The translations under genes were made by a program, and so were the position numbers. Below are positions 34,993-43,425 of a stretch of DNA of 64,000 nucleotides, piece by piece (the stretch's first letter is position 1; each line of letters begins with the position of its first letter). The stretch covers positions 99,884 to 163,883 of the forward strand of contig WSLY01000001.1 of assembly GCA_013316825.1 (NCBI GenBank), given 5' to 3'. The DNA comes from Lachnospiraceae bacterium (GTDB taxonomy: Bacteria; Bacillota; Clostridia; Lachnospirales; Lachnospiraceae). The notes below the pieces were generated by a model. That model had not been told where the DNA came from. It saw only the letters and a program-made list of their open reading frames with translations, and searched no databases.

Positions 34993-35832
34993 ATGGCGCA
35001 GATAATAGACGGAAAAGCAATATCGGCACAAATCAAGGATGAGTTGAAGCAGAAGGTAAGCGATATGAAGGCACAGGGAAAGGAAATCACCCTTGCCGTG
35101 ATACAGGTGGGAACGGATGCCGCGTCCACGGTTTATGTGGGCAATAAGAAAAAAGCATGTGAGTACATTGGTATCCGCTCTCTTTCATATGAGCTTCCGG
35201 AAGAGACGTCGGAGGCAGAACTGCTTCGGTTAATTGACGACTTGAATGAACGGGCTGATGTAAATGGCATTCTGGTGCAGCTTCCGCTGCCAAAACAAAT
35301 TGATGAGAGCAAGGTTATCAGAAGCATTGCGCCAGGGAAGGACGTGGACGGATTTCATCCGCAGAGTGTGGGCGCTTTGTGCATCGGCGAAAAAGGTTTT
35401 GTGTCCTGCACGCCGGCAGGTATTATCCAGCTTTTAAAAAGAAGTGGCATAGAAATTGCAGGGAAGGAATGCGTGGTAGTCGGCAGAAGCAATATCGTAG
35501 GAAAGCCCATGTCGCTGTTGTTGCTTCGGGAAAATGGAACCGTTACAGTGGCACATTCCAAAACAAGGGATTTGGCTTCCATTACCAAAAGAGCGGATAT
35601 TTTAGTCGCCGCTATTGGAAAGCCCAAATTTTTTACCAGAGAATACGTAAAAGAGGGTGCGGTAGTGATCGACGTAGGAATTCACCGTATGGAGAATCAG
35701 AAATTGTGTGGCGATGTGGATTATGATGATGTGGCGCCGATTTGCAGTGCTATCACTCCGGTGCCGGGCGGCGTCGGTCCTATGACGATTGCCATGCTGA
35801 TGAGCAACTGCGTGGAATCCACAGCAATGTAG
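34993..35832 (+). CDS. folD: Methylenetetrahydrofolate dehydrogenase/cyclohydrolase
   Basis: Interconverts 5,10-methylene-, methenyl- and 10-formyl-tetrahydrofolate with NADP (or NAD). The catalytic Lys52 is in STVYVGNKKKACE, and QLPLPKQID, PGKDVDGFHP and the Rossmann VVVGRSNIVGKPM follow in standard order. C-terminal GGVGPMTIAML completes the 279-residue protein. GAGG precedes the ATG at 34993. It follows fhs on the same strand with no terminator between, so the genes likely share a transcript. Confidence 0.97.
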   Translation: MAQIIDGKAISAQIKDELKQKVSDMKAQGKEITLAVIQVGTDAASTVYVGNKKKACEYIGIRSLSYELPEETSEAELLRLIDDLNERADVNGILVQLPLPKQIDESKVIRSIAPGKDVDGFHPQSVGALCIGEKGFVSCTPAGIIQLLKRSGIEIAGKECVVVGRSNIVGKPMSLLLLRENGTVTVAHSKTRDLASITKRADILVAAIGKPKFFTREYVKEGAVVIDVGIHRMENQKLCGDVDYDDVAPICSAITPVPGGVGPMTIAMLMSNCVESTAM

Positions 35833-35871
35833 CGGCGGATACGGCAGAATGCAGGAAGGTCAGGTTTCCTT

Positions 35872-37341
35872 ATGAAATGTCCAAAATGCGGAGCGGAAAT
35901 GGAGGAAGGTCATCTTTACTGTGAAAAATGCGGTGAAGAGATACATATCGTTCCAGACTTTGAACCGGAAATTGAATATAGTATGAACGAAACGCTTTCC
36001 GGCATTGTGGAGGATGTGCTGGCAGAAGTGCCAAAGGAAGCGGATGCATTGGCGGATAAGCGTAAAAGAAAGCGGAAAAGTATTTGGCCGCTTGTGATTG
36101 GATTGTCGTGCATGCTGCTTGCGGCAGGAACGGTGGCGGCGATAAATGCAGTTTCCCGATACCGCTATCACTCTTCGAGCTATCAGATTTCCAAAGCGGA
36201 AGCCTGCGTAGCAGCGGGAAATCTCGAGAAGGCGGCAGAGTATTATGAAAGAGCAATAGAGCTAAAGCCGGAAGAAATACCGTTGCGTTTTGCACTGGCT
36301 GAGCTTTACGGCACGATGAAGCAGGAGCAGAGCTATACGGATTGTCTGAGTAATATTATCATATCAGGATACGCGACGGAGGATGAAATCGAGAGTGCCT
36401 ATAAAAAAATGATTGTCTTTTATCGGGACAAGGAAGATTATGCCGCGATTCATACGCTTTTGGTGAATACGGACAATGAAGCCATACGAGTTGCTTATCA
36501 GGAATATATGGCTGTGCCGCCGGAATTCAGTTATCAGGAAGGAACTTATGCGGAAGTAGTGCCGCTTAAGCTGACTTCCAGTATACAGGGAACCATATAT
36601 TATACGCTTGACGGCAGCATGCCGGATGAAAACAGTGATGTATACACTATGCCGATTTTTCTGGAGACGGGAACTTATCAGGTTTCTGCCATGTTTGTGA
36701 ATGAATATGGCATTCAGAGTGAAGTAGTGGCAAAAACTTATGTCATAGATATTATCAAGCCGCCCGCGCCGGAGGTGGAAAATTACAGCGGCGATTATAC
36801 GGCGCCGACCATGATATCGGTGGTAGTGCCAATGGACTGCACTGTGTATTACACAACGGACGGCACTTTGCCAACGGAGCAGTCAGCCCTTTATACAGCG
36901 CCGATTCCCATGCCTCTTGGAAAAAGCACCTTTAAATTTGTATGTTATAACGCGGAGGGCGTGGCAGGGGAATGCACGACAAGACAGTTTGAACTGCTGA
37001 TTGAGACAGATTTTACGGTGGATATGGCTTTGGCAGGGCTTACGGAAATCATGGTAGCAAACGGAAAAATTCTGGATGTACAAGGTACGCCTGCGGGGAG
37101 CATTAGCGGGCGGTATCTGTACGCGTTCCAGTATGCGCTTACGATAGCAAAACAGGGCGATTTTTACATTATTTCCGAAATCTATGAGGATTCGGCAGGT
37201 GTACAGAACCGGACGGGAACTACCTATGCTGCCAACGTATATACACAGCAATATTTTGTTTTGTCAAGAGATGCTTTGGGCGGTTATGTGCTGGAAGCAC
37301 TTGAAGAAGCGCCGGAGGAATCAGAAACTCCGGAAGCATAA
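35872..37341 (+). CDS. Zinc-ribbon, TPR and chitobiase-like repeat membrane protein (489 aa)
   Basis: Composite protein of unknown role. The N-terminus is a zinc ribbon (CPKCGAEM, YCEKCGEE). After an acidic linker, one membrane helix lies near 65-90, then TPR-like helices (residues about 100-170, such as AAEYYERAIELKPEE). Two beta domains follow that resemble the chitobiase/beta-hexosaminidase C-terminal type (GTIYYTLDGSMPDENSDVY and CTVYYTTDGTLPTEQSALY, around 235-290 and 320-380). A final globular domain is unassigned. With a cytoplasmic ribbon, the repeats would lie outside the membrane. It follows folD by 39 bases and precedes nfnA by 13, so it may be in the same transcript. A sensor or envelope-binding function is plausible only by architecture. 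Confidence 0.8.
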   Translation: MKCPKCGAEMEEGHLYCEKCGEEIHIVPDFEPEIEYSMNETLSGIVEDVLAEVPKEADALADKRKRKRKSIWPLVIGLSCMLLAAGTVAAINAVSRYRYHSSSYQISKAEACVAAGNLEKAAEYYERAIELKPEEIPLRFALAELYGTMKQEQSYTDCLSNIIISGYATEDEIESAYKKMIVFYRDKEDYAAIHTLLVNTDNEAIRVAYQEYMAVPPEFSYQEGTYAEVVPLKLTSSIQGTIYYTLDGSMPDENSDVYTMPIFLETGTYQVSAMFVNEYGIQSEVVAKTYVIDIIKPPAPEVENYSGDYTAPTMISVVVPMDCTVYYTTDGTLPTEQSALYTAPIPMPLGKSTFKFVCYNAEGVAGECTTRQFELLIETDFTVDMALAGLTEIMVANGKILDVQGTPAGSISGRYLYAFQYALTIAKQGDFYIISEIYEDSAGVQNRTGTTYAANVYTQQYFVLSRDALGGYVLEALEEAPEESETPEA

Positions 37342-37354
37342 ATGGAGGATTAAA

Positions 37355-38233
37355 ATGTATCAGATTTTAAGAGCAGAGGAACTGGCAGACAACATTTATT
37401 TAATGGAAGTAGAGGCAAAAAGAATTGCAAAGGCGTGCAGCCCGGGACAGTTTATCATTGCCAGAAAGGATGATGAGGGGGAACGTATTCCGCTTACTAT
37501 CTGTGACTATGACAGGGAAAAGGGAACGATTACCATTGTATTTCAGATTGTTGGGGCTTCCACTCAGATGATGGCTTCCCTGAGGGCGGGAGATTCTTTT
37601 AAAGATTTTGTCGGTCCTCTGGGCTGCGCTTCTGAGTTTGTAGGAGAGGATTTGGAAGCGCTGAAGAAGAAAAAAATGCTTTTTGTGGCTGGTGGTGTTG
37701 GAACCGCACCGGTTTATCCGCAGGTTAAATGGCTGCATGAGCATGGGATTGATGCGGATGTGATTGTGGGTGCCAAAACCAAGGATATGCTGATTCTGGA
37801 GAAAGAGATGGAAGCAGTAGCAGGTAATCTTTATGTGACTACCGACGACGGCTCTTACGGCAGAAGCGGTATGGTGACACAGACCATAAAGGAGCTTGTG
37901 GAAGAGGGCAAGGAATATGACACCTGCGTGGCGATTGGACCTATGATTATGATGAAATTTGTCTGCCTGCTGACGAAGGAATTGGGAATCCCCACCATTG
38001 TCAGCCTGAATCCCATTATGGTGGACGGTACGGGAATGTGCGGGGCATGCCGCGTCAGCGTAGGCGGCAAGGTAAAATTTGCCTGTGTGGACGGACCGGA
38101 GTTTGACGGGCATCAGGTGAATTTTGATGAGGCAATGCAGAGACAGCAAATCTATAAAACGACAGAGGGACGCGCTTTCTTAAAAGCGAAGGAAGGCAGC
38201 TCCCACCATGGCGGCTGCGGAAACTGCCAGTAA
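37355..38233 (+). CDS. nfnA: NADH-dependent reduced ferredoxin:NADP+ oxidoreductase, subunit A
   Basis: FAD/NAD-binding subunit related to PyrK and sulfide dehydrogenase, part of the electron-bifurcating Nfn transhydrogenase. The FAD domain (IPLTICDYD) and the NAD domain (FVAGGVGTAPVYPQVK) are clear, and a Cys cluster for a [2Fe-2S] centre is at the C-terminal part (GTGMCGACRVSV, then FACVDGPEFD). The ATG at 37355 follows GGAGG; the open frame runs further upstream only because it overlaps the previous gene. The 292-residue protein pairs with the NfnB-like gene 112 bases downstream. Together they exchange electrons among NADH, NADPH and ferredoxin. Confidence 0.9.
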   Translation: MYQILRAEELADNIYLMEVEAKRIAKACSPGQFIIARKDDEGERIPLTICDYDREKGTITIVFQIVGASTQMMASLRAGDSFKDFVGPLGCASEFVGEDLEALKKKKMLFVAGGVGTAPVYPQVKWLHEHGIDADVIVGAKTKDMLILEKEMEAVAGNLYVTTDDGSYGRSGMVTQTIKELVEEGKEYDTCVAIGPMIMMKFVCLLTKELGIPTIVSLNPIMVDGTGMCGACRVSVGGKVKFACVDGPEFDGHQVNFDEAMQRQQIYKTTEGRAFLKAKEGSSHHGGCGNCQ

Positions 38234-38270
38234 AAGGAAATCTAAAATATGTATTTTTGCGGGGTTTGTG

Positions 38271-38332
38271 TCTGCGCGCTGCTTGACACAAATTTGTAAG
38301 CTATAAAGGCTTTGCGCAGAGAGCAGCGCAGA
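38271..38332 (+). other. Alternative hairpins between nfnA and nfnB
   Basis: TCTGCGC (38271-38277) can pair with either of two GCGCAGA copies (38314-38320 and 38326-38332), giving mutually exclusive stems in the intercistronic gap. There is no T run. It may tune mRNA stability or the ratio of the two subunits. Confidence 0.4.
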
Positions 38333-38345
38333 AATGGAGTAAAAA

Positions 38346-39731
38346 ATGGATGTTTTAAAGAAAGTACCCGTTCGTGAGCAGGCGCCTAAGGTGCGTGCGG
38401 CGAATTTTGAAGAAGTATGCTTAGGCTATGATAAAGCGGAGGCAATGGAGGAGGCGGGACGCTGTATTGGCTGCAAGAATGCGCAATGCATAAAGGGCTG
38501 TCCGGTTGCTATTGATATTCCGGCTTTTATCGGACATGTTAAGACAGGCGATATTGAGAGCGCTTATCAGGTTATCAGTGAGTCTTCGGCGCTTCCCGCC
38601 GTCTGCGGAAGAGTCTGTCCGCAGGAAAGCCAATGTGAAGGCAAATGTATCCGCGGTATTAAGGGAGAGCCGGTTTCTATTGGAAAGCTGGAGCGTTTTG
38701 TAGCTGACTGGGCAAGAGAAAACGGGATAAAGCCTGAAGGTGCAAAGGAGAAGAACGGCAAAAAGGTGGCAGTTATCGGCTCCGGTCCGGCAGGACTTAC
38801 CTGCGCAGGCGATTTGGCAAAAATGGGCTATGAGGTTACCATTTTTGAAGCGCTTCATGAGCCGGGCGGCGTTCTTGTATATGGTATTCCTGAATTCCGT
38901 CTGCCGAAACAGGATGTTGTGGCAAAGGAAATTGAAAATGTAAAGGCACTTGGCGTTACCATAGAAACCAATGTGGTGGTTGGTAAATCCGTCACCATTG
39001 ACGAACTGCTCACGGAAGAGGGATTCTCTGCCGTATTTATCGGTTCCGGCGCAGGGCTTCCCAAATTTATGGGTATCCCGGGGGAAAATGCAAACGGTGT
39101 ATTTTCTGCAAACGAATATCTAACCAGAAGCAATCTGATGAAGGCGTTTGATGAAAACGCAAACACGCCCATTATGAGGGGGAAAAAGGTTGCGGTAGTC
39201 GGCGGCGGAAACGTTGCCATGGACGCGGCGAGAACTGCGCTCCGGTTAGGCGCTGAGGTGCATATTGTGTACAGAAGAAGCGAGGAGGAGATTCCGGCAC
39301 GTGTGGAAGAGGTGCATCATGCAAAGGAAGAGGGAATTATTTTTGACCTTCTGACTAATCCGGTTGCGATTTTAGAGGATGAAAAGGGCTGGGTAACCGG
39401 CATGAAATGTATTCGCATGGAGCTTGGCGCGCCGGACGAATCGGGCAGAAGGCGTCCTGTGGAGGTGCCGGATTCCGAATTTGTCATTGACGTGGATACG
39501 GTTATTATGTCGTTGGGTACTTCGCCCAATCCGTTAATTTCTTCTACGACGGAAGGGCTTGCAGTCAATAAATGGAAATGTATTGTGGCGGAGGAAGAAA
39601 ACGGAAAGACGACGAAGGAAGGCGTTTATGCAGGCGGCGATGCCGTGACGGGCGCAGCTACCGTTATTTTGGCGATGGGGGCCGGAAAAGCGGGTGCAAA
39701 AGGAATCGACGAATTTTTAGCAGACAAATGA
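38346..39731 (+). CDS. nfnB: NADH-dependent reduced ferredoxin:NADP+ oxidoreductase, subunit B (GltD-like)
   Basis: Glutamate-synthase-small-subunit-like flavoprotein that carries the NADPH site of the Nfn complex. N-terminal Cys motifs (CIGCKNAQCIKGCPV and CGRVCPQESQCEGKC) bind [4Fe-4S] clusters. Two dinucleotide folds are visible (VAVIGSGPAGLTCA and VAVVGGGNVAMDAAR), with the C-terminal FAD segment GVYAGGDAVTGAATVI. The length (461 aa) and the order after nfnA support NfnB over a true GltD; no large glutamate synthase subunit is in the window. The ATG at 38346 follows AATGGAG. Cytoplasmic. Confidence 0.92.
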   Translation: MDVLKKVPVREQAPKVRAANFEEVCLGYDKAEAMEEAGRCIGCKNAQCIKGCPVAIDIPAFIGHVKTGDIESAYQVISESSALPAVCGRVCPQESQCEGKCIRGIKGEPVSIGKLERFVADWARENGIKPEGAKEKNGKKVAVIGSGPAGLTCAGDLAKMGYEVTIFEALHEPGGVLVYGIPEFRLPKQDVVAKEIENVKALGVTIETNVVVGKSVTIDELLTEEGFSAVFIGSGAGLPKFMGIPGENANGVFSANEYLTRSNLMKAFDENANTPIMRGKKVAVVGGGNVAMDAARTALRLGAEVHIVYRRSEEEIPARVEEVHHAKEEGIIFDLLTNPVAILEDEKGWVTGMKCIRMELGAPDESGRRRPVEVPDSEFVIDVDTVIMSLGTSPNPLISSTTEGLAVNKWKCIVAEEENGKTTKEGVYAGGDAVTGAATVILAMGAGKAGAKGIDEFLADK

Positions 39732-39769
39732 TGCAATCGTAAAGTAGAATGGGATGGAGGGATAGTAGT

Positions 39770-40381
39770 ATGCCGCAGTGCCCAGAGGAGAAGGCTGAAA
39801 AGAAAAAAAAGATGACGGATGTTGATACGGCGGCGGAAGGAATGCCGATGCCGTCACCTGCTGTCTATGAAAACAGCGCTGCAAAAGCGGAAGATAACAA
39901 ATCGTCGGCTTATTTACTTCTGCTTTTTGGCGTCGTGGGCATGATAGTCATGATTTTGGGCATTGCGGGCGTACTTCCTTTAAAACTGAGCGGAACTTCC
40001 CAATATATGACTTACGGCATTATGAGCACCTTATTTCTGCTTTTTATTGTTATGGGCATGGTTTCCATGAAATCCTACCGGATTTTTGCAAAAAGGGCAG
40101 AGTCGGAACATTCCCTCCGCAGCACGATGGAGAAATGGTGCCGCAGCAATTTTGTATCTGAAGAGCTGGATAACGAGCTGTTTATACAGGAGAATGGAAG
40201 CGTATCAGAGGAAGCTATGCAGGCTGTGCGTGAAGCGTGGGAGAGTACGCCGGAGGAGGAAATGTATTTTAAAAGAGTTTCTCTGATGAAAGAAAAAATA
40301 CAAAAGCAATTCTTGAACCTTGACGAAGGCTTTTTGGAGCACTTTGTCGACGAATTTTATGGAGAAATTTTTGAAAAATAA
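39770..40381 (+). CDS. Two-helix membrane protein of unknown function (203 aa)
   Basis: Not recognised. An acidic/basic N-terminus of about 50 residues precedes two membrane helices (about 50-72 and 85-105, AYLLLLFGVVGMIVMILGI and a later LFLLFIVMGMV), then a charged C-terminal cytoplasmic half ending GEIFEK. GGAGGG lies about 9 bases ahead of the ATG at 39770; the frame extends to 39749 but without a suitable site. It overlaps nothing, sits 38 bases after nfnB and 17 bases ahead of rlmH. No catalytic motif is seen. Confidence 0.75.
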   Translation: MPQCPEEKAEKKKKMTDVDTAAEGMPMPSPAVYENSAAKAEDNKSSAYLLLLFGVVGMIVMILGIAGVLPLKLSGTSQYMTYGIMSTLFLLFIVMGMVSMKSYRIFAKRAESEHSLRSTMEKWCRSNFVSEELDNELFIQENGSVSEEAMQAVREAWESTPEEEMYFKRVSLMKEKIQKQFLNLDEGFLEHFVDEFYGEIFEK

Positions 40382-40398
40382 AAGAATTGGACAAAACA

Positions 40399-40878
40399 GT
40401 GAAAATTTCAATTTTATGCGTGGGAAAAATAAAGGAAAAGTTTTATAAAGATGCGGTGGACGAATACCGCAAGCGTTTGTCTGCTTACTGCAAAACCGAG
40501 ATAATCGAGGTAGCAGATGAAAAGACGCCGGATGGCGCCAGTGTATCAGTGGAAGAGCAGATTAAGAAAAAGGAAGGGGAGAGGCTGCTTTCCAAGGTCA
40601 AGGAGGACGCTTTTGTCATTGCGCTTGTTATCAATGGAGAAAGGCTGGATTCGGCTGCGTTTGCATCGTTATTGCAAAAAACAGGGCTTTCCGGAAAAAG
40701 CCATATACAATTTGTTATCGGCGGCTCTCTTGGACTGCATGAAGCAGTGATAAAGAGAGCCGATTTTAAACTAAGTTTTTCGGATATGACCTTTCCCCAT
40801 CAGCTTATGCGGGTGATTTTGTGCGAGCAGATATACCGCGGATACCGGATTATGAGCGGCGCACCGTACCATAAGTGA
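40399..40878 (+). CDS. rlmH: 23S rRNA pseudouridine1915 N3-methyltransferase
   Basis: SPOUT-fold methyltransferase that modifies 23S rRNA on the 70S ribosome. Counting from the GTG at 40399 the product is 159 residues, the family length, and begins MKISILCVGKIKEKF in register with known members. The AdoMet knot region FVIGGSLGLHEAV and the C-terminal MTFPHQLMRVILCEQIYRGY are intact. A TTG at 40387 would add four residues; neither start has a strong ribosome site, so family length decides. It is adjacent to the 203-residue membrane gene and a DUF2461 gene. Confidence 0.94.
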   Translation: MKISILCVGKIKEKFYKDAVDEYRKRLSAYCKTEIIEVADEKTPDGASVSVEEQIKKKEGERLLSKVKEDAFVIALVINGERLDSAAFASLLQKTGLSGKSHIQFVIGGSLGLHEAVIKRADFKLSFSDMTFPHQLMRVILCEQIYRGYRIMSGAPYHK

Positions 40879-40923
40879 TAAATAGGGAGAGAAGAGTGTG
40901 GAAGGATAAGGAGGAGAAGCAGT

Positions 40924-41607
40924 ATGAACACACAATTTATTATGGATTATTTATCGGCTTTGAGCATGCATAATAACCGTGAATGGTATCATGCGAATAA
41001 GGAGGACTTTAAAAAAGCAAATGCAGAATTTGAAGTGTTATTACAGAGACTGATACTGGAAATTGGAAAATTTGACAGCAGTATTTTGTATCACAATCCG
41101 AAAGACCTTACGTTTAAGCTGGTAAGAGATACTCGTTTCAGTCATGATAAGTCGCCGTATAACCCTGCGTTTCGTGCCCATATTTCCGCTAAAGGCAAGC
41201 TGCCGGTTCCTGTGGGATATTATCTTATGATAAAGCTCGACAATCAATCCTTTTTGGGCGGAGGTCTGTTTGCGGATATGTTTAAGGATGCAACGACGAT
41301 GGTGCGGGACTATATTGCCTTAAATGGCGAAGAGTGGGAAAAGCTGATACATGAGCCGGCGTTTGAAAGAAATTTTACTGTAAAAGGAACGGCATTAAAG
41401 AATGTTCCGGCGGGATATGAGAAAGAACATCCGCAGGCAAAATATTTGAAATGTAAGAGTTGGTATCTGGAATATTCGCTGAAAGACGAAGACTTGAAGG
41501 ATGCGGAAGCGTTTGTTACCAAGGCGGCAGAACTTTTTAGAATGATGAAACCCTTTAACGACTATTTGAATAAAGCACTTGCGGGATTTCAGATGCCGAC
41601 AAGATAA
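40924..41607 (+). CDS. DUF2461 family protein
   Basis: 227-residue protein of the DUF2461 (TIGR02453) family, whose biochemical function is not established. The family signatures visible are NNREWYHANKEDFKKA near the start, FKLVRDTRFSHDKSPYNPAF in the middle and GGGLFADMFKDATTMVRDYI. It is predicted cytoplasmic. AAGGAGG precedes the ATG. It follows rlmH by 45 bases without a terminator and may be cotranscribed. Nothing in the neighbourhood points to a substrate. Confidence 0.9.
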   Translation: MNTQFIMDYLSALSMHNNREWYHANKEDFKKANAEFEVLLQRLILEIGKFDSSILYHNPKDLTFKLVRDTRFSHDKSPYNPAFRAHISAKGKLPVPVGYYLMIKLDNQSFLGGGLFADMFKDATTMVRDYIALNGEEWEKLIHEPAFERNFTVKGTALKNVPAGYEKEHPQAKYLKCKSWYLEYSLKDEDLKDAEAFVTKAAELFRMMKPFNDYLNKALAGFQMPTR

Positions 41608-41744
41608 CAAAACAGCGAGTAGAACTGCGGTTAAAAGAGCTGCCTTTTCCACAGGGGCTTTATGCTGTGGTGGTGCTGCTATTCATGACAATAAAAGACT
41701 AGCGAAGCTGAAGTTAAATTCCAATGAGAGGTTGGATACGATTA

Positions 41745-41773
41745 TTGTAATTTGCAGGATTGCTGTGTATAAT
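41745..41773 (+). promoter_or_regulatory. Promoter of the GNAT gene
   Basis: TTGTAA (41745-41750), 17 bases, TATAAT (41768-41773), about 38 bases ahead of the start codon. Confidence 0.65.
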
Positions 41774-41811
41774 AAAACCATCGGTTGTTTGTGCAAGTAG
41801 TGAGGAGTAAA

Positions 41812-42369
41812 ATGCAGAAAACATTTGGCGTAAAGGATGCCATCACATACAGAAAAATAGTTTTTGAAGAATTGTCTGCGGAATTGTTTGCACACTTTAA
41901 CAGGCATCAGGTAGTAACAAAGTGCTGGCGCAAACGGGACGGGGAATGTAGAATTGAGGATGCGCCCTTTATTGACGACTGGAGCAGGGAAGATTATCAG
42001 ACTTTGACCGATTGCCTAAAAAATACGCTTATCACAGGCGGTTTGGTATATGGCGCATTTTCGGCTGGGAAGCTAAAAGGGTTTGTCTCCGTGGAGGCAG
42101 AATTTTTTGGAAAAAAGAAGGAATATTTAGACCTAACTTCCATACATGTATCGGAGGAAATGCGCGGGGCTGGAATCGGCAGAAAGCTTTTTGAAGAGGC
42201 AGGACGCTGGGCAAGGCAGAAGGGGGCAGAGAAGTTGTATATTTCTGCACATTCAGCAGTGGAAAGTCAGGCTTTTTATAAAAATATGGGCTGTGTACCG
42301 GCAGAGGAATGTAATGCGGCACATGTGGAAAAAGAACCGTTTGACTGTCAATTAGAATGTGTACTGTAA
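41812..42369 (+). CDS. GNAT-family N-acetyltransferase
   Basis: Acetyl-CoA-dependent acyltransferase of 185 residues. The GNAT core is visible in the second half: LTSIHVSEEMRGAGIGRKLF is the acetyl-CoA pyrophosphate loop (motif A), followed by the KLYISAHSAVESQAFYKNMG strand-helix with the usual Tyr. The N-terminal ~80 residues have no typical counterpart and may select the substrate. GAGGAG lies about 5 bases ahead of the ATG at 41812; a TTG at 41785 is less likely. It has its own promoter. The substrate is unknown. Confidence 0.88.
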   Translation: MQKTFGVKDAITYRKIVFEELSAELFAHFNRHQVVTKCWRKRDGECRIEDAPFIDDWSREDYQTLTDCLKNTLITGGLVYGAFSAGKLKGFVSVEAEFFGKKKEYLDLTSIHVSEEMRGAGIGRKLFEEAGRWARQKGAEKLYISAHSAVESQAFYKNMGCVPAEECNAAHVEKEPFDCQLECVL

Positions 42370-42420
42370 GGCAGGGACGGACTATATATATGCGCCGGCG
42401 TGCGCAGAATGGAGGAAAAA

Positions 42421-43395
42421 ATGGATAAGCTGTTATTAAAAGCGTGTCAAAACGGGCAAAAAGGGGTGGTTATGGCGTTCCTGAAAAAGGATGGCATCAA
42501 CATTAACGCAGTGGACGAGGCAGGTCTTGCCCCGCTTCATTATGCGTGTCAAAAAGGATATCGTGATATCGTAAAGCTTCTTTTGGAAAAGGAGGCAGAT
42601 ATAAACCTGATTTCCAATGCAAGCGTGACACCTCTGCATTTGGCGGCAGTTTCCGGCAATAAGGAAATTATAAAGCTTTTAGTGGACAGGGGAGCAGATA
42701 TCAACGCTGCAGACAAGGCGGGCAGAACCGTTCTTATCTATGCTGTGGATGCTAAGAAGGCGGAAGCGGCAAAATACCTGATTGAGCTTGGCGCAGATGC
42801 CACGCTTACGGATGACAAGGGCAGGACGGCACTGGATTACGCCAACGCTATGGGCGTGGTACAGCTTGTGGAGGCTGTGTCTGCCGGCAATGCAGGAAAT
42901 GTGGATTCCTTTGGCAATACTGCGCTGCATCAGGCATGCTACAACAACCAGAGCGAGATCGTGAAAGCTATGCTGGCAAAAGGCGGCGTGGATATCAATG
43001 CCTGCAACGATGAAAAACTGACGCCGCTCTATATTGCGGCTGCAGAGGATAATCTTCTGATTGCGGAGCTTTTGATGGAGGGCGGCGCAGATGTCAATAT
43101 CGGTGACAATTACGGCGACTCCCCGTTACATATTGCAACAGGAAAGGGCAATGAACATCTGGTGAGAAAGCTTTTGGCACATGGCGCCAGAATCAACGAG
43201 CGCAATGAAGACGGTGAGACCGCCCTTATCATCGCGTCAAAAAGCGGCAGCAACTATATTGTAGGCGTACTGTTAGAAAACGGGGCGGATGTCACTTGTG
43301 CGGATATGGACGAACATACGGCACTCTATTATGCAACAGAGAGCGGTTATAATGATATTGTGGAGAAGCTGCTGATAGCGGGCGCGGAGAATTAA
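42421..43395 (+). CDS. Ankyrin-repeat protein (324 aa)
   Basis: Soluble protein made almost wholly of ankyrin repeats, about nine units of 33 residues, with clear consensus such as GLAPLHYACQKGYRDIVKLL and TPLHLAAVSGNKEIIKLLV. There is no signal peptide, membrane segment or additional enzyme domain, so it acts as a cytoplasmic protein-binding scaffold. The ATG at 42421 is chosen with GGAGG 5 bases ahead; the open frame begins at 42400. A second, larger ankyrin gene follows 30 bases downstream. Binding partners are unknown. Confidence 0.92.
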   Translation: MDKLLLKACQNGQKGVVMAFLKKDGININAVDEAGLAPLHYACQKGYRDIVKLLLEKEADINLISNASVTPLHLAAVSGNKEIIKLLVDRGADINAADKAGRTVLIYAVDAKKAEAAKYLIELGADATLTDDKGRTALDYANAMGVVQLVEAVSAGNAGNVDSFGNTALHQACYNNQSEIVKAMLAKGGVDINACNDEKLTPLYIAAAEDNLLIAELLMEGGADVNIGDNYGDSPLHIATGKGNEHLVRKLLAHGARINERNEDGETALIIASKSGSNYIVGVLLENGADVTCADMDEHTALYYATESGYNDIVEKLLIAGAEN

Positions 43396-43425
43396 GGAAA
43401 CAGAATAGGAGTGTGAAAAAAGCTT

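Noticed and set aside
37184..37354. Upstream extension of the nfnA frame
   Set aside because: It overlaps the preceding gene in another frame; family N-terminus and ribosome site fit the ATG at 37355.
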